From the NCBI GenBank assembly GCA_036941025.1, contig JAYMNP010000001.1, positions 2,378,501 to 2,442,500 of the forward strand: a stretch of DNA of 64,000 nt, given 5' to 3'. The notes below the pieces were generated by a model that did no database searches, was not told where the DNA came from, and saw only the letters and a list, made by a program, of their open reading frames with translations. The position numbers were made by a program, and so were the translations under genes. Of this stretch, positions 41,784 through 50,014 are shown piece after piece. Position 1 is the first letter of the stretch. Each line of letters starts with the position of its first letter. Source of the stretch: Lachnospiraceae bacterium JLR.KK002 (GTDB taxonomy: Bacteria; Bacillota; Clostridia; Lachnospirales; Lachnospiraceae).

Positions 41784-43007
41784 TTACTGCTGCCGGATTG
41801 TCCCGTCTTCTCCAACCTGAATTCCATAAGAAATCTCTTCCAGATACCCATACAGCTCCGCCGCCTGCTCTCCGCTCATTTCCTGGGTTTTCGCGCCTGC
41901 CGCATACGCCGGAAAAATCTGCAGGAGCGTTTCATTTTCCGGCGTCACATTAACTTTCAGCAGCATGGTAGACGGAATCTCCTGATTGAAAATAAAATTT
42001 CCAAGACTGTAGACAATGGGCTTTCCATTGTAGTATTCCACCCCCTGCAGCACATGGGGATGGGCTCCGATTACCAGATCCGCTCCGGCGTCTATATATT
42101 CTTCTGCAAGCTGTCTCTGATATTCCTGAGGCGTATTTTCCCGCTCAATCCCCCAGTGAACATACACTGTAAGAAAATCACACTGCTGTTTCGCCTGGCG
42201 GATGGCTTCGCAGAGGAGAGCGCTGTTGTAGGTGCACAGCATCCCCGGCTGCTGATTTTCGATATTCCATTCCGGCACCGGAATCACTCTGGAAGCCCCC
42301 AGAAATCCAAAGGTTTTCCGGCCCGTCTGAACAAAAAAGGGCTTCGAGGCCCGCTCTCTGTCCATGCCCGCGCCCACATATGCAATCTCGGCCCCGTCCA
42401 GCGTCTCAAACGTTTCCTCAAGAGCTTCCGGCCCATAGTCCAGTGCATGGTTGTTGGCAAGGGTCACCCCATGGACTCCCATATCTTTCAGTATATTTAT
42501 ATAAGAAGGATTTACCCGGAAGGTGAACTGCTTGTCCGGCGCCTGTTCCCCGCCGGTGGAAAAGGGAAATTCTTCGTTTGCCATCACCACATCCCCCTGA
42601 GCCATTTCTGACAGCAGCTTTTCTGACAGTACGCCGCTGATTCCCTCCCTGTCGTACTGTTCCAGCACATAGGGACTCAGGTAAATATCTCCTGCAAAAA
42701 TCAGCGTGGTTTCCTCCGGAACCTGTACTTCTTCCTCCGGCAGTTGCGACGTTCCGCTTCCATCCTCCTGCACTTCTTCCCCGGTACGGTTTTTATTTTC
42801 CTCTCCCGGCAGTTCTGCAGTCTGGCTTCTGTCTGCTTCGTCTGGCCTGCCGGCCTCCTGCTCCGATATCCGAATCTCATTTTCTTTACGGGCAGATTCG
42901 GCCTGCTCCCCGTAATTTCCCGATTTGTATACCCAGAAACACAGGCCTGCCCCGGTAAGGGTCAGAATGAGCATGGAAATCATGGCTCGTCGAATACTTT
43001 TTTTCAT
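41784..43007 (-). CDS. CapA-family (PGA_cap) metallophosphatase-like surface protein
   Basis: 407 residues. N-terminal membrane anchor ('MISMLILTLTGAGLCFWVYK'), an acidic linker of about 70 residues, then the CapA domain: 'TLIFAGDIYLS', 'GDVVMANEEFPFS', 'GVTLANNHALDYG', 'VYVHWG' and 'ADLVIGAHPHVLQGVEYYNG', the metal-binding GD, NN.H and GAHPH motifs of calcineurin-like enzymes. Related to poly-gamma-glutamate synthesis protein CapA/PgsA, but no capB or capC lies nearby, so it probably has another envelope role. The ribosome binding site AGGAGGTGCGTAT precedes the start. Its upstream region is invaded by IS110. Confidence 0.88.
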   Translation of the reverse strand: MKKSIRRAMISMLILTLTGAGLCFWVYKSGNYGEQAESARKENEIRISEQEAGRPDEADRSQTAELPGEENKNRTGEEVQEDGSGTSQLPEEEVQVPEETTLIFAGDIYLSPYVLEQYDREGISGVLSEKLLSEMAQGDVVMANEEFPFSTGGEQAPDKQFTFRVNPSYINILKDMGVHGVTLANNHALDYGPEALEETFETLDGAEIAYVGAGMDRERASKPFFVQTGRKTFGFLGASRVIPVPEWNIENQQPGMLCTYNSALLCEAIRQAKQQCDFLTVYVHWGIERENTPQEYQRQLAEEYIDAGADLVIGAHPHVLQGVEYYNGKPIVYSLGNFIFNQEIPSTMLLKVNVTPENETLLQIFPAYAAGAKTQEMSGEQAAELYGYLEEISYGIQVGEDGTIRQQ

Positions 43008-43395
43008 ATACGCACCTCCTAGTATAATAATGGTGTAGTCAAGAATGACTACTGGTTAATAGTTACAAAGTCCAATCTAATAAATCTATATAGATATAAC
43101 GGAAGGAGGAGTTCCCCCTCCATCAGAAGTTATAAAGTAACATTATTTACCATGTCTGAGGTTTCCTTAATGCACCAGACAAAAGATAGAGGTATAATCA
43201 CTGGAGGCAGGATCATTGACGACACCTCCTTGGGAACCGGCCTTCCGGCTGGTGAAACCTCTTAGAAAGTCTGTCAGTCCATTCGGTGGTGATTTATGTT
43301 TTGGCTGGTTGGGAAGCCCCAGGCTATACCTGTATAAACCGCTAGGTTGTGTATCCGCCCTCTGGAAATGGATGCCTGCCAGAAAGGATAAAACC
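43008..43395 (+). ncRNA. IS110 left end, probable bridge RNA region
   Basis: About 390 bases without a gene. The first 50 are the CapA upstream region, with a perfect GTAGTCA-AGAA-TGACTAC inverted repeat near 43034-43051. The rest precedes the IS110 recombinase and is structured: GGAGG-AGTT-CCCCCTCC near 43104 and ACCGGCC-TTCC-GGCTGGT near 43239. IS110-group elements are known to make a bridge RNA from this 5' non-coding end that pairs with target and donor DNA. The assignment rests on family knowledge; loops and exact RNA ends were not resolved. Confidence 0.45.
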
Positions 43396-44730
43396 ATGAA
43401 ATACCCAAAAGTACTTATGATGCTTGAAAGCATCCCTTATCTCTCAGTCGGGCTTGATGTCGGCGCAGACTTCACCTGGATGTCCATCATGCTGCCCAAT
43501 GGCATTCTCACCGGGAAACCTTTTAAGATCATTCATTCTGATCCGCAGTCCCGTGAGCTTGCTGTCGCAAAAATAAAGGAAGCACAAGAGATGTATTCCC
43601 TCGAAAGCCGCTGCTTCCTTGAGTCCACCGGGATCTACCACATCCCGCTCCTGTACTTCCTTCGTGATAAGGGGTTTGACTGCTCAGTCATTAATCCTAT
43701 CATCACTAAGAATAGCACAAATATGAACGTAAGGAAACTGCATAATGATAAATTTGATTCAAAAAAAGCTGCCAAAGTCGGCCTGGATGCTTCCCTTAAG
43801 ACTTCCATCATACCAGATGATGAGGTCATTGACCTGCGCAACCTGGTACGGGACTACTATTACTTCAAAGACCTGCAGTCCGCTGTCGTCCTGAAGCTCA
43901 CGGCGGAACTGAAAGTGTCCTTTCCCGCATACCGGAAGGTGTTTAGCACGGTCACTACCCAAACTTCCTTAAATCTTCTGGAAGCTTACCCCTTTGCCGC
44001 AGACATGCTTGCCGCCCCAAAAGACATACTTGTGGAAACCATACGCAAAACCGCACGTTTCGGTGAAAAATATGCCGTTTCCAAATATGATGCCATACGT
44101 GCTGCCGCAAAGGACGCCGCTGTTTTCGGACGTGCGCTTCAAAGCAGTGCACTCCGGATCCGGCTGTATATCAAAACCTACCGGGAATACCAGGAGCATC
44201 TGGACAATATACTTGAGGACCTGCATAAGGCTGTTGATAAGCTGGAAGGGACGCCGGTTTATGACCGTATCTTCCTTCTCCAGTCCCTACGTGGTGTCGG
44301 TTTTCTCAGTGCAGCCGTCCTGATCGCTGAAATGGGCTCCTTTGACCTGTTTTCTTCCCCAAAGAAGCTTTATGCTTACTTCGGCTTGGATCCTGCCGTG
44401 AAGCAATCCGGCAAGTTCAATGGGGATAAAGTCCACATGTCCAAGAGGGGTTCTAGCCTTGCCAGGCGTATCCTGCATATGGTGGCTATCAATAATCTTA
44501 AGGTGGATAAAGGGACAAAAACACCAGTAAATCCAGTTATCCACGGCTATTATACCGACAAATGCAAAAGCAAGAAGAAAAACGTGGCTGTCGGGGCTGT
44601 CATGCATAAAATCTGCAATATCATTTTTGCCATGCTCCGGGATAATAAACCATTTGAGATCATCACTCCTCAGGAACACTGTGAGCGGTATCTGGCAGCG
44701 CATCCCGACAAGATACAGAACGCAGCCTAA
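43396..44730 (+). CDS. IS110-family transposase (DEDD recombinase)
   Basis: 444 residues. N-terminal RuvC-like DEDD domain: 'SVGLDVGADFTWMSIMLPNG' (first D), 'CFLESTGIYHIPLLYFLRDK' (E), 'LHNDKFDSKKAAKVGL' (final D pair). C-terminal Transposase_20 domain with 'LQSLRGVGFLSAAVLIAEMG' and 'GLDPAVKQSGKFNG..MSKRGSSLARRIL', containing the catalytic serine. Start ATG 43396 is chosen for GAAAGGATAAAACC upstream; the longer open frame from 43216 overlaps the structured leader. IS110 lacks inverted repeats, so the ends (about 43060 and about 44800) cannot be fixed from this copy alone. Confidence 0.92.
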   Translation: MKYPKVLMMLESIPYLSVGLDVGADFTWMSIMLPNGILTGKPFKIIHSDPQSRELAVAKIKEAQEMYSLESRCFLESTGIYHIPLLYFLRDKGFDCSVINPIITKNSTNMNVRKLHNDKFDSKKAAKVGLDASLKTSIIPDDEVIDLRNLVRDYYYFKDLQSAVVLKLTAELKVSFPAYRKVFSTVTTQTSLNLLEAYPFAADMLAAPKDILVETIRKTARFGEKYAVSKYDAIRAAAKDAAVFGRALQSSALRIRLYIKTYREYQEHLDNILEDLHKAVDKLEGTPVYDRIFLLQSLRGVGFLSAAVLIAEMGSFDLFSSPKKLYAYFGLDPAVKQSGKFNGDKVHMSKRGSSLARRILHMVAINNLKVDKGTKTPVNPVIHGYYTDKCKSKKKNVAVGAVMHKICNIIFAMLRDNKPFEIITPQEHCERYLAAHPDKIQNAA

Positions 44731-44911
44731 CAGGTTTATCATGAATTTTAAAGATTTCCACATGGGTGGGCTTATTAAAGTTACCCTTTTTTACATCAAC
44801 TGCTTGAAAAAAACTTTTTTAACATTTTTCACTTTACCTATTGACATTTCTTAGCTGGACTTCCACATTTTGGTAGTGCGTGAGCGAATTGCGCAGCAGT
44901 AAATTTCCTCT

Positions 44912-44951
44912 CATTGTACCATTGATTTTTGTACCAATCAATGGTACAATG
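44912..44951 (+). promoter_or_regulatory. Promoter embedded in a 15-bp palindromic operator
   Basis: CATTGTACCATTGAT (44912-44926) and its exact complement (44937-44951) flank TTTTGTACCA. The sigma-A promoter TTGATT (44922-44927), 17-base spacer, TACAAT (44945-44950) sits within it, so a protein bound to the palindrome would cover -35 and -10. The next gene starts 34 bases later. Confidence 0.6.
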
Positions 44952-44984
44952 AATTGCAAATTGTATAAAGAGGGAGGTTTTCTT

Positions 44985-45434
44985 GTGGCAACATGGCAAA
45001 TTGTACTGATTGTAATTACCGTTCTTTTGCTTGCGGCAACCATTACGCTTTACATATTAGGCAAAAAATCACAGAAGAAAAAAGAAGAGCAGGATGCTCA
45101 GCTTGCCGCAACGGCACAGACCATATCCATGCTGGTCATTGATAAAAAACGGATGAAGCTGAAAGACGCCGGTCTTCCCGCCGCGGTACTGGCACAGACT
45201 CCAAAGCTGCTGCGGGGTTCCAAACTGCCCGTGGTAAAAGCAAAAGTAGGACCAAAAATCATGACTTTTATCTGTGAAGGGGAAATTTTTGACAGTATCC
45301 CCACCAAAAAAGAAGTAAAAGCTGTGGTAAGCGGCCTCTATATTACTTCTGTCAAAGGCCTCCGGAGTTCCGGTGAACCGGTAGTAAAGAAAAAGAAATT
45401 TCTGGACAGGCTGAAGGAAAAAGCAGCAAAATAA
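44985..45434 (+). CDS. Small membrane-anchored conserved protein
   Basis: 149 residues starting at GTG 44985 (GGGAGGTTTTCTT upstream). One N-terminal membrane helix ('WQIVLIVITVLLLAATITLY'), a basic stretch 'GKKSQKKKEEQDAQ', then a soluble domain 'TISMLVIDKKRMKLKDAGLP' and 'VKAKVGPKIMTFICEGEIFD'. The C-terminus is lysine-rich. Family is conserved in Lachnospiraceae but I know no function. An upstream ATG at 44880 would put the palindromic promoter inside the gene, so the GTG is preferred. Followed by a bidirectional terminator. Confidence 0.75.
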   Translation: MATWQIVLIVITVLLLAATITLYILGKKSQKKKEEQDAQLAATAQTISMLVIDKKRMKLKDAGLPAAVLAQTPKLLRGSKLPVVKAKVGPKIMTFICEGEIFDSIPTKKEVKAVVSGLYITSVKGLRSSGEPVVKKKKFLDRLKEKAAK

Positions 45435-45442
45435 TTACATGC

Positions 45443-45481
45443 GGAAAAGGGCTCTTTTGCAACAGCCCTTTTCCTTTTTTT
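45443..45481. terminator. Bidirectional terminator between convergent genes
   Basis: GGAAAAGGGCT (45443-45453), ten-base loop, AGCCCTTTTCC (45464-45474), then T7. It serves the plus-strand membrane-protein gene and lies before the stop of the minus-strand SorC regulator; the A run in the left arm gives a T-rich tail on the other strand. Confidence 0.85.
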
Positions 45482-45491
45482 CCCGCAATGG

Positions 45492-46442
45492 CTATTCCTC
45501 TTTTGCCAGTTCTTCCGCGCATACTGCGTCTGTGATTAAATTATTAATGTAGCGTCCGCGGATGGCGCCCCGAATAGCTGCAATTTTCTCAGTTCCTCCC
45601 GCTATACCAATGGAATGAGGTACTTTTTGCAGCCTGCTGATTTCAATTCCCACTACATTATTATCATTCCGATAGCTGGCCATATCGCCGGATTCATCAA
45701 AAAACTGCATACAGATATCGCCCGCTACATTTCTTTCTTTCAAAGATTCAATCTCATTTTCCTCGAAATACCCTGTGGCTTTTATGGCCGAATTTTCATT
45801 GGGATAGCCAATCCCCACAATGGCCACGTCCATACGCTCCGCCATACGAATCGTAGTGCTCAGACTGGCTTCCCGTAACAGTTCCGTCCGGATTTTGGGA
45901 TTGGACACTCTGGCCGGCGCATGGAAGGGAATAAATTTCCCATCGTAAATCCGGGCCAGTTTCTCCGCAAGGCTGTTGGAATGAAGTTCGGTCCGAAGCC
46001 GCCCCATCCCTCCAATCAGAGGAACAAACGTTACATTCCTGGCAGCAGGCCTTGTAACCTGCGATACCACCCGGTAAAGGGTGGAACCCATGGAAACTCC
46101 CACAATATTCTCGTCCTTAATCACCTGTTCCAGATACCGCCCCGCCACGGTTCCAAGAGCACTTTTCCTCTCTTCTTCCCCGGAAGGAGCATCCGCAACA
46201 AGAACCCGGTTCAGATGATACTTCTCCTCCAGTTTCCGCTCCAGTTCCCAGTACTTAATTGCGTCCAGACCGGAAATATCAATCTGAACCACCCCCTGTT
46301 CTCTGGCTGAGGAAAGAATCCTGGAAACCGTAGGCCGGGAAAAATTCAGTATTTTTGCAATTTGCTGCTGACTGACATTCTGATTATAATACATATCACA
46401 AATCTTAATCATCAGACGCACATCATCTATTACTTTCTTCAC
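45492..46442 (-). CDS. SorC-family sugar-responsive transcription regulator
   Basis: 316 residues. N-terminal helix-turn-helix: 'MYYNQNVSQQQIAKILNFSR' and 'PTVSRILSSAREQGVVQIDI'. The remainder is the SorC sugar-phosphate-binding domain ('GVSMGSTLYRVVSQVTR', 'FVPLIGGMGRLRTELHSNSL', 'VAIVGIGYPNENSAIKATGY', 'GIAGGTEKIAAIRGAIRGRY'). Such proteins bind phosphorylated sugars and control catabolic operons, so the pentose/polyol operon at 48378-57083 is a likely target. GTG at 46442 chosen for AAGGTGG upstream; the frame is open to 46487. ISAs1 now separates it from that operon. Confidence 0.88.
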   Translation of the reverse strand: MKKVIDDVRLMIKICDMYYNQNVSQQQIAKILNFSRPTVSRILSSAREQGVVQIDISGLDAIKYWELERKLEEKYHLNRVLVADAPSGEEERKSALGTVAGRYLEQVIKDENIVGVSMGSTLYRVVSQVTRPAARNVTFVPLIGGMGRLRTELHSNSLAEKLARIYDGKFIPFHAPARVSNPKIRTELLREASLSTTIRMAERMDVAIVGIGYPNENSAIKATGYFEENEIESLKERNVAGDICMQFFDESGDMASYRNDNNVVGIEISRLQKVPHSIGIAGGTEKIAAIRGAIRGRYINNLITDAVCAEELAKEE

Positions 46443-46611
46443 ATCTGCCACCTTAATCTTTATCACAATACACTTTTCGTTTCTCACCGATTAAAGGTAA
46501 CACAACTTCCCGGCTCTGTCCAGAACAAAATGAGCAGGCCCAGGATAAACTTATAAACTGTTATGCACCGCAGCACCATTTCTGATGCTGCAAAAAATAT
46601 AAAGAGATGAT

Positions 46612-47925
46612 CTATTTCACGGGAGATTTCCCTTTTGACTCTAATGCCGCTCTAATGCTCTCCACATCCAGCATAGACAGCATCTTTTCTATCTCGTTTT
46701 CATAATCCAGGGACAGCTCATACCGGATCCGCTTCATGCTTAGCTTATAGCTTTCTTTTACCAGACCCAAAATCGCCAGCGCTATCTTTTTCATGATCTG
46801 CAGGTTCTTTGCGCTTGTCTTCCCCATGCTTGTATTCTTATCGTCCCCAAATGTAAAATCCAGGTGCCAGTGAAGCTTTGCCTCCACTCCCCAGTGCCCT
46901 CTTGCCGCCCGTTCAAATTCTTCTGCATCTTCCCCTATGCTGCATATATAATATCGATATTCTTCTTCCTTCGTTCCAGCTGCCTTTTCCACCCTCTTAT
47001 GGACCATTCCGAAACTCTTGAGCTTTTTCCACTTTCCCAGTTCACTGTACCAGCCTGTATCCTCCGTGATATAGTATTCCCTGACCGCGGTTCCTCCATG
47101 TTCCGGCCCCACTGTCTTTTTATAACAGCCTTCTTTCCCTTTCAATTCTTCCAGTACGTCCTTCCCAAAATAATCCCTGACTTCTTCATAAAACAGCCCT
47201 TGGTTTCCCTTCAGCGCCAGCACATAGTCCCCTTTCCCTGACACGATCGCAGAAACGGTATCCTTCTGGCAGTTCATGGCATCTGCCGTTACGATCGTAT
47301 CCCGCAGGTCCATCAGTCCCAGCAGCTCCTGCGCCGCCGGTATCTCATTTGTCTTTTCTTCTATAAATTTCTGTGACAGGCATATTCCACAGTCATTTGA
47401 ATACACATTCAGAGTCTGCAATGCCTTTACTTCCCCCTGCACCCCGGACTTCCTTTTAGATCCCCTGCTTTCTTTTCCATCTACAGATACGATGGCTTTC
47501 TCATGGATACCGTCGTTTTTTCCAGACAGTAGCACAATCCCCTCTATTGTATGGAGCAACAGCTCTACCGCAGTCTGGTAAAAGTGTTCCGTATTAACAT
47601 TTCCCATCACGATACGGTAAGTATCATCTGTTGGAATACCAAATGGAAGTTCCAGATATTTACGCAGCCATTTCTCTTTCCTTTTTGCGAAGCTTTCTAT
47701 CTCTCCCCATTCATCCGCATTTCCAAGGACTGCAAAAAAGACGATCATGATAATGTCGCCCAGAAGATGTCTGGTATAGGAAGGATGCCTGTAATCCGGC
47801 ACAGCATCCGCACATTTTTTGATATTCTGTATTAGGGAATCATTCAACTGTATTGTATCAGGTGAAACTCCGTTTTCTTCAAAAGTACTGTGTAGCGCCT
47901 CCAGACGGGTTGATTTCTTAGCCAT
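46612..47925 (-). CDS. ISAs1-family transposase
   Basis: 437 residues from ATG 47925 (AGGAAC-type site upstream). Contains the DDE_Tnp_1-associated N-terminal domain ('HLLGDIIMIVFFAVLGNADE', 'KYLELPFGIPTDDTYRIVMG') and the DDE core: 'VSVDGKESRGSKRKSG' (first D), 'TIVTADAMNCQKDTVSAIVS' (second D) and 'RGHWGVEAKLHWHLDFTFGD' (catalytic E). H-repeat/ISAs1 family hallmark 'GHWGIEN-LHW' is present with minor changes. Full length without frameshift. Confidence 0.95.
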   Translation of the reverse strand: MAKKSTRLEALHSTFEENGVSPDTIQLNDSLIQNIKKCADAVPDYRHPSYTRHLLGDIIMIVFFAVLGNADEWGEIESFAKRKEKWLRKYLELPFGIPTDDTYRIVMGNVNTEHFYQTAVELLLHTIEGIVLLSGKNDGIHEKAIVSVDGKESRGSKRKSGVQGEVKALQTLNVYSNDCGICLSQKFIEEKTNEIPAAQELLGLMDLRDTIVTADAMNCQKDTVSAIVSGKGDYVLALKGNQGLFYEEVRDYFGKDVLEELKGKEGCYKKTVGPEHGGTAVREYYITEDTGWYSELGKWKKLKSFGMVHKRVEKAAGTKEEEYRYYICSIGEDAEEFERAARGHWGVEAKLHWHLDFTFGDDKNTSMGKTSAKNLQIMKKIALAILGLVKESYKLSMKRIRYELSLDYENEIEKMLSMLDVESIRAALESKGKSPVK

Positions 47926-47974
47926 ACCTGTTTTGTTCCTTTCTGATATAAGCATTCTAAAATAAATATAGCAG

Positions 47975-48024
47975 ACAAACCATCAAAAAAGAATAGGCTT
48001 CCCTATTCTTTTTTGATGGTTTGT
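47975..48024. terminator. 23-bp hairpin inside the right end of ISAs1
   Basis: A perfect 23-bp stem begins ACAAACCATCAAAAAAGAAT at 47975 and closes on a CTTC loop (47998-48001), with the complement at 48002-48024. It lies between the transposase start and the right terminal repeat. A/T runs inside the stem and its position suggest it blocks transcription or translation entering the IS from outside, a device known from several IS families. Confidence 0.6.
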
Positions 48025-48064
48025 AATACTTTTGTAATTTTAAAAGTTTATCCTGGAGCAGGCC

Positions 48065-48318
48065 CTGCGCATCTTACTTTTATCTTACAGAAAGATACTT
48101 TCACTCTTTAGCGTGACAAGGTTTTTCCTGTAAGAGAACAAAGCGGACAGGTCCGCAGGGGCTCCCTGAATCCCTCAATCATGAGGGACCTGGACGGTTT
48201 GCTGCGCCGAGCACAATTGCGAAGCAATATTTTCCTCCTGTGCGAGTGCGCATATTATTTTTTATCTTACAGGAAGACACTTTCACTCTTTAGCGTGACA
48301 AGGTCTTTCCTGTAAGGT
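48065..48318. repeat. Two 54-bp hairpin repeats in the pentose-operon 3' region
   Basis: Copies at 48081-48134 and 48263-48316 differ at 3 of 54 positions. Each begins TATCTTACAG and ends CTGTAAG, with arms that pair (CTTACAGGAAGAC with GTCTTTCCTGTAAG) around a constant inner loop containing CTCTTTAGCGTGACAAGG. Between them lies another palindrome-rich stretch, GCACAATTGCGAAGCAATAT and TGTGCGAGTGCGC, similar in style to GTGCGTGAGCGAATTGCGCA at about 44876. These look like REP-type dispersed repeats. Confidence 0.65.
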
Positions 48319-48357
48319 AAAAAACTGCCCCGGAACCATCATGGCTCCGGGGCAGCG
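48319..48357 (-). terminator. Terminator of the pentose/polyol operon
   Basis: CTGCCCCGGA (48325-48334) pairs with TCCGGGGCAG (48346-48355), continued inward by CCAT/ATGG. On the minus strand it is followed by TTTTTTACC. It lies 20 bases after the membrane-protein stop codon. Confidence 0.9.
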
Positions 48358-48377
48358 GCGTGTTGGGGAACACTTAT

Positions 48378-49286
48378 TTATACGGGAAAGCATGCGTTCA
48401 CTACAAATGTAAGAATGAAAATAGCACATGCCGGACCGTCAATATGGGAATCTTCTCCGCTGTTAATCAGCTTGCCTTCCATATCACAGATAAGAGCGGA
48501 AACGGTACCGAATACAACGCTCATGAACAGAGCAAAATAAAGATTTCCTGTGCTGGCATAAGACTGCACTGCCGCCTCAGCCGCAATAATCACAATATGA
48601 TGGCATCCATAATATGCGTGTCCCATGGTGGCAAACACAAGACCGATGGCCGCAATACCAAAAATCATCTGGGGATAACATCCGCCAAAGGCCTCTACCG
48701 GAAATCCGGCTGAAACAGCGGCAACGAAAAGTCCTCCTACCATAATGCTGTAACCTATTCCGATTACAATCGTTGCAGATAATGCTTTGCCTTTGCTTAT
48801 TGTTTCCGTTCCTGTCCTCAGTTTGCCTCCGAACACAAGGCGGACCAGGATTGCGGACAGGAAAACGGTAATTCCAGGCGCGTCCGTAATCAGACGGTTG
48901 GAGATGGTTCCTGCAAAAAGATTTGCAACTACCAGTTCTTTAAAGAGACATCCGATTACGCCGAATACTCCGCCCACCAGCAGTACACTGGCGTCATTTA
49001 ATCCGGCCAGCGGAGTTGTAATATCCGCTCCGTTTTCCAGAATCCCTTTTTTCCTGGCGAATGCGGAGCCTGCTACCGCCCCGGCAAATGCGATATGGGG
49101 GCCGAAAAACGGTCCGAATGCGAAATAATTCAACAAAAGGTCAGATGCTTCCCCTGCACCGCACATCCCGGCTGCAGAACCCAAAATGGAAAATACACCT
49201 GTCAGAATAAACGCCGGCACACCTCCGATGGCCGCTGCAAATACACCTCCGCCAAAAGCGGCAATTACATATAAAATACTAATCAT
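48378..49286 (-). CDS. Uncharacterised multi-pass membrane protein, probable permease
   Basis: 302 residues, very hydrophobic, about nine to ten membrane helices, rich in Gly and Ala ('VFAAAIGGVPAFILTGVFSI', 'GPHIAFAGAVAGSAFARKKG', 'VLLVGGVFGVIGCLFKELVV', 'MGHAYYGCHHIVIIAAEAAV'). I do not recognise a named transporter family. It is the last gene of the pentose/polyol operon, 34 bases after the epimerase gene, and no other transporter is in the operon. It is therefore the best candidate for substrate uptake. No signal peptide apart from the first helix. Confidence 0.7.
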   Translation of the reverse strand: MISILYVIAAFGGGVFAAAIGGVPAFILTGVFSILGSAAGMCGAGEASDLLLNYFAFGPFFGPHIAFAGAVAGSAFARKKGILENGADITTPLAGLNDASVLLVGGVFGVIGCLFKELVVANLFAGTISNRLITDAPGITVFLSAILVRLVFGGKLRTGTETISKGKALSATIVIGIGYSIMVGGLFVAAVSAGFPVEAFGGCYPQMIFGIAAIGLVFATMGHAYYGCHHIVIIAAEAAVQSYASTGNLYFALFMSVVFGTVSALICDMEGKLINSGEDSHIDGPACAIFILTFVVNACFPV

Positions 49287-49320
49287 ACTTTTACCTCCTC
49301 TTTTGCATACACTTTTCCCA

Positions 49321-49971
49321 CTACATTGCGTTTCTGAGTTTTCTTACATTTTCTGAAATATTTCCTTCGAATATGGAGGAGCCGGCCACAAAAGTATCTG
49401 CTCCGCATTCTGCAATACTTCCGATGTTTAAGGGATTTACACCCCCGTCCACTTCCACTCTGACCGGCAGCCCTTCTTCTTCAATCATGTTCCGCAGCAT
49501 ACGGATTTTCCGGTCGCAACAGGTTATATATTTCTGTCCCCCGTATCCGGGATTCACTGTCATCTGCAGCACCATGTCCAGATCAGAAAGCAGATACCTG
49601 ACGGTTTCCGGGGATGTTGCAGGATTCAGCGCCACCGCAGCCTTTTTTCCGCAGGCGCGAATCTGCTGAACAACCCGATGCAGATGCACACAGGCCTCCG
49701 CGTGAACACAGATGATATCCGCTCCCGCCGCTGCAAATTTTTCGATATGCCGCCCTGGTTCTTCTACCATCAGATGTACGTCGAATACCGCGTCTGTCAG
49801 AGACCGCAGAGACGTCACCACAGGAAGCCCAAAAGAAATCTCCGGTACGAACCTGCCGTCCATAACATCAATATGTATATAGTCCACCCCCGCTTTTACT
49901 GCTTCCAGAACGTCTTTTCCAAGTTCCGCAAAATCTGCGGACAGCACAGACGCCGCCAACACCTTTTTCAC
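49321..49971 (-). CDS. rpe: Ribulose-phosphate 3-epimerase family enzyme
   Basis: 216 residues, (beta/alpha)8 barrel. Interconverts ribulose-5-P and xylulose-5-P (or a related ketose-P such as allulose-6-P). Hallmarks: 'LAASVLSADFAELG', metal ligands and catalytic Asp in 'YIHIDVMDGRFVPEISFG', 'FDVHLMVEEPGRHI', 'MTVNPGYGGQKYI', second catalytic Asp in 'VEVDGGVNPLNI' and 'FVAGSSIF'. Full length. It directly follows the RpiB gene (44 bases). A chromosomal housekeeping copy presumably exists elsewhere; this one serves the operon. Confidence 0.92.
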   Translation of the reverse strand: MKKVLAASVLSADFAELGKDVLEAVKAGVDYIHIDVMDGRFVPEISFGLPVVTSLRSLTDAVFDVHLMVEEPGRHIEKFAAAGADIICVHAEACVHLHRVVQQIRACGKKAAVALNPATSPETVRYLLSDLDMVLQMTVNPGYGGQKYITCCDRKIRMLRNMIEEEGLPVRVEVDGGVNPLNIGSIAECGADTFVAGSSIFEGNISENVRKLRNAM

Positions 49972-50014
49972 AATTGTTTCCTCCCTGTGGTTTTCCTGAT
50001 TTCACCGTTACATT

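Larger units (their letters stand above)
46541..48055 (-). mobile_element. ISAs1-family insertion sequence, complete with 9-bp target duplication
   Basis: Terminal inverted repeats CAGGATAAACTTATAAA (46541-46557) and the complement of CAGGATAAACTTTTAAA (ending 48055), one mismatch in 17. Both ends are flanked by the direct repeat GAGCAGGCC (46532-46540 and 48056-48064). Length 1,515 bp, one intact transposase gene, so the element is probably young and active. It landed between the SorC regulator and the pentose operon. Confidence 0.93.

Noticed and set aside
43216..43395. 60-residue N-terminal extension of the IS110 transposase
   Set aside because: The extension is not IS110-like, overlaps the structured leader, and the ATG at 43396 has a good ribosome binding site.
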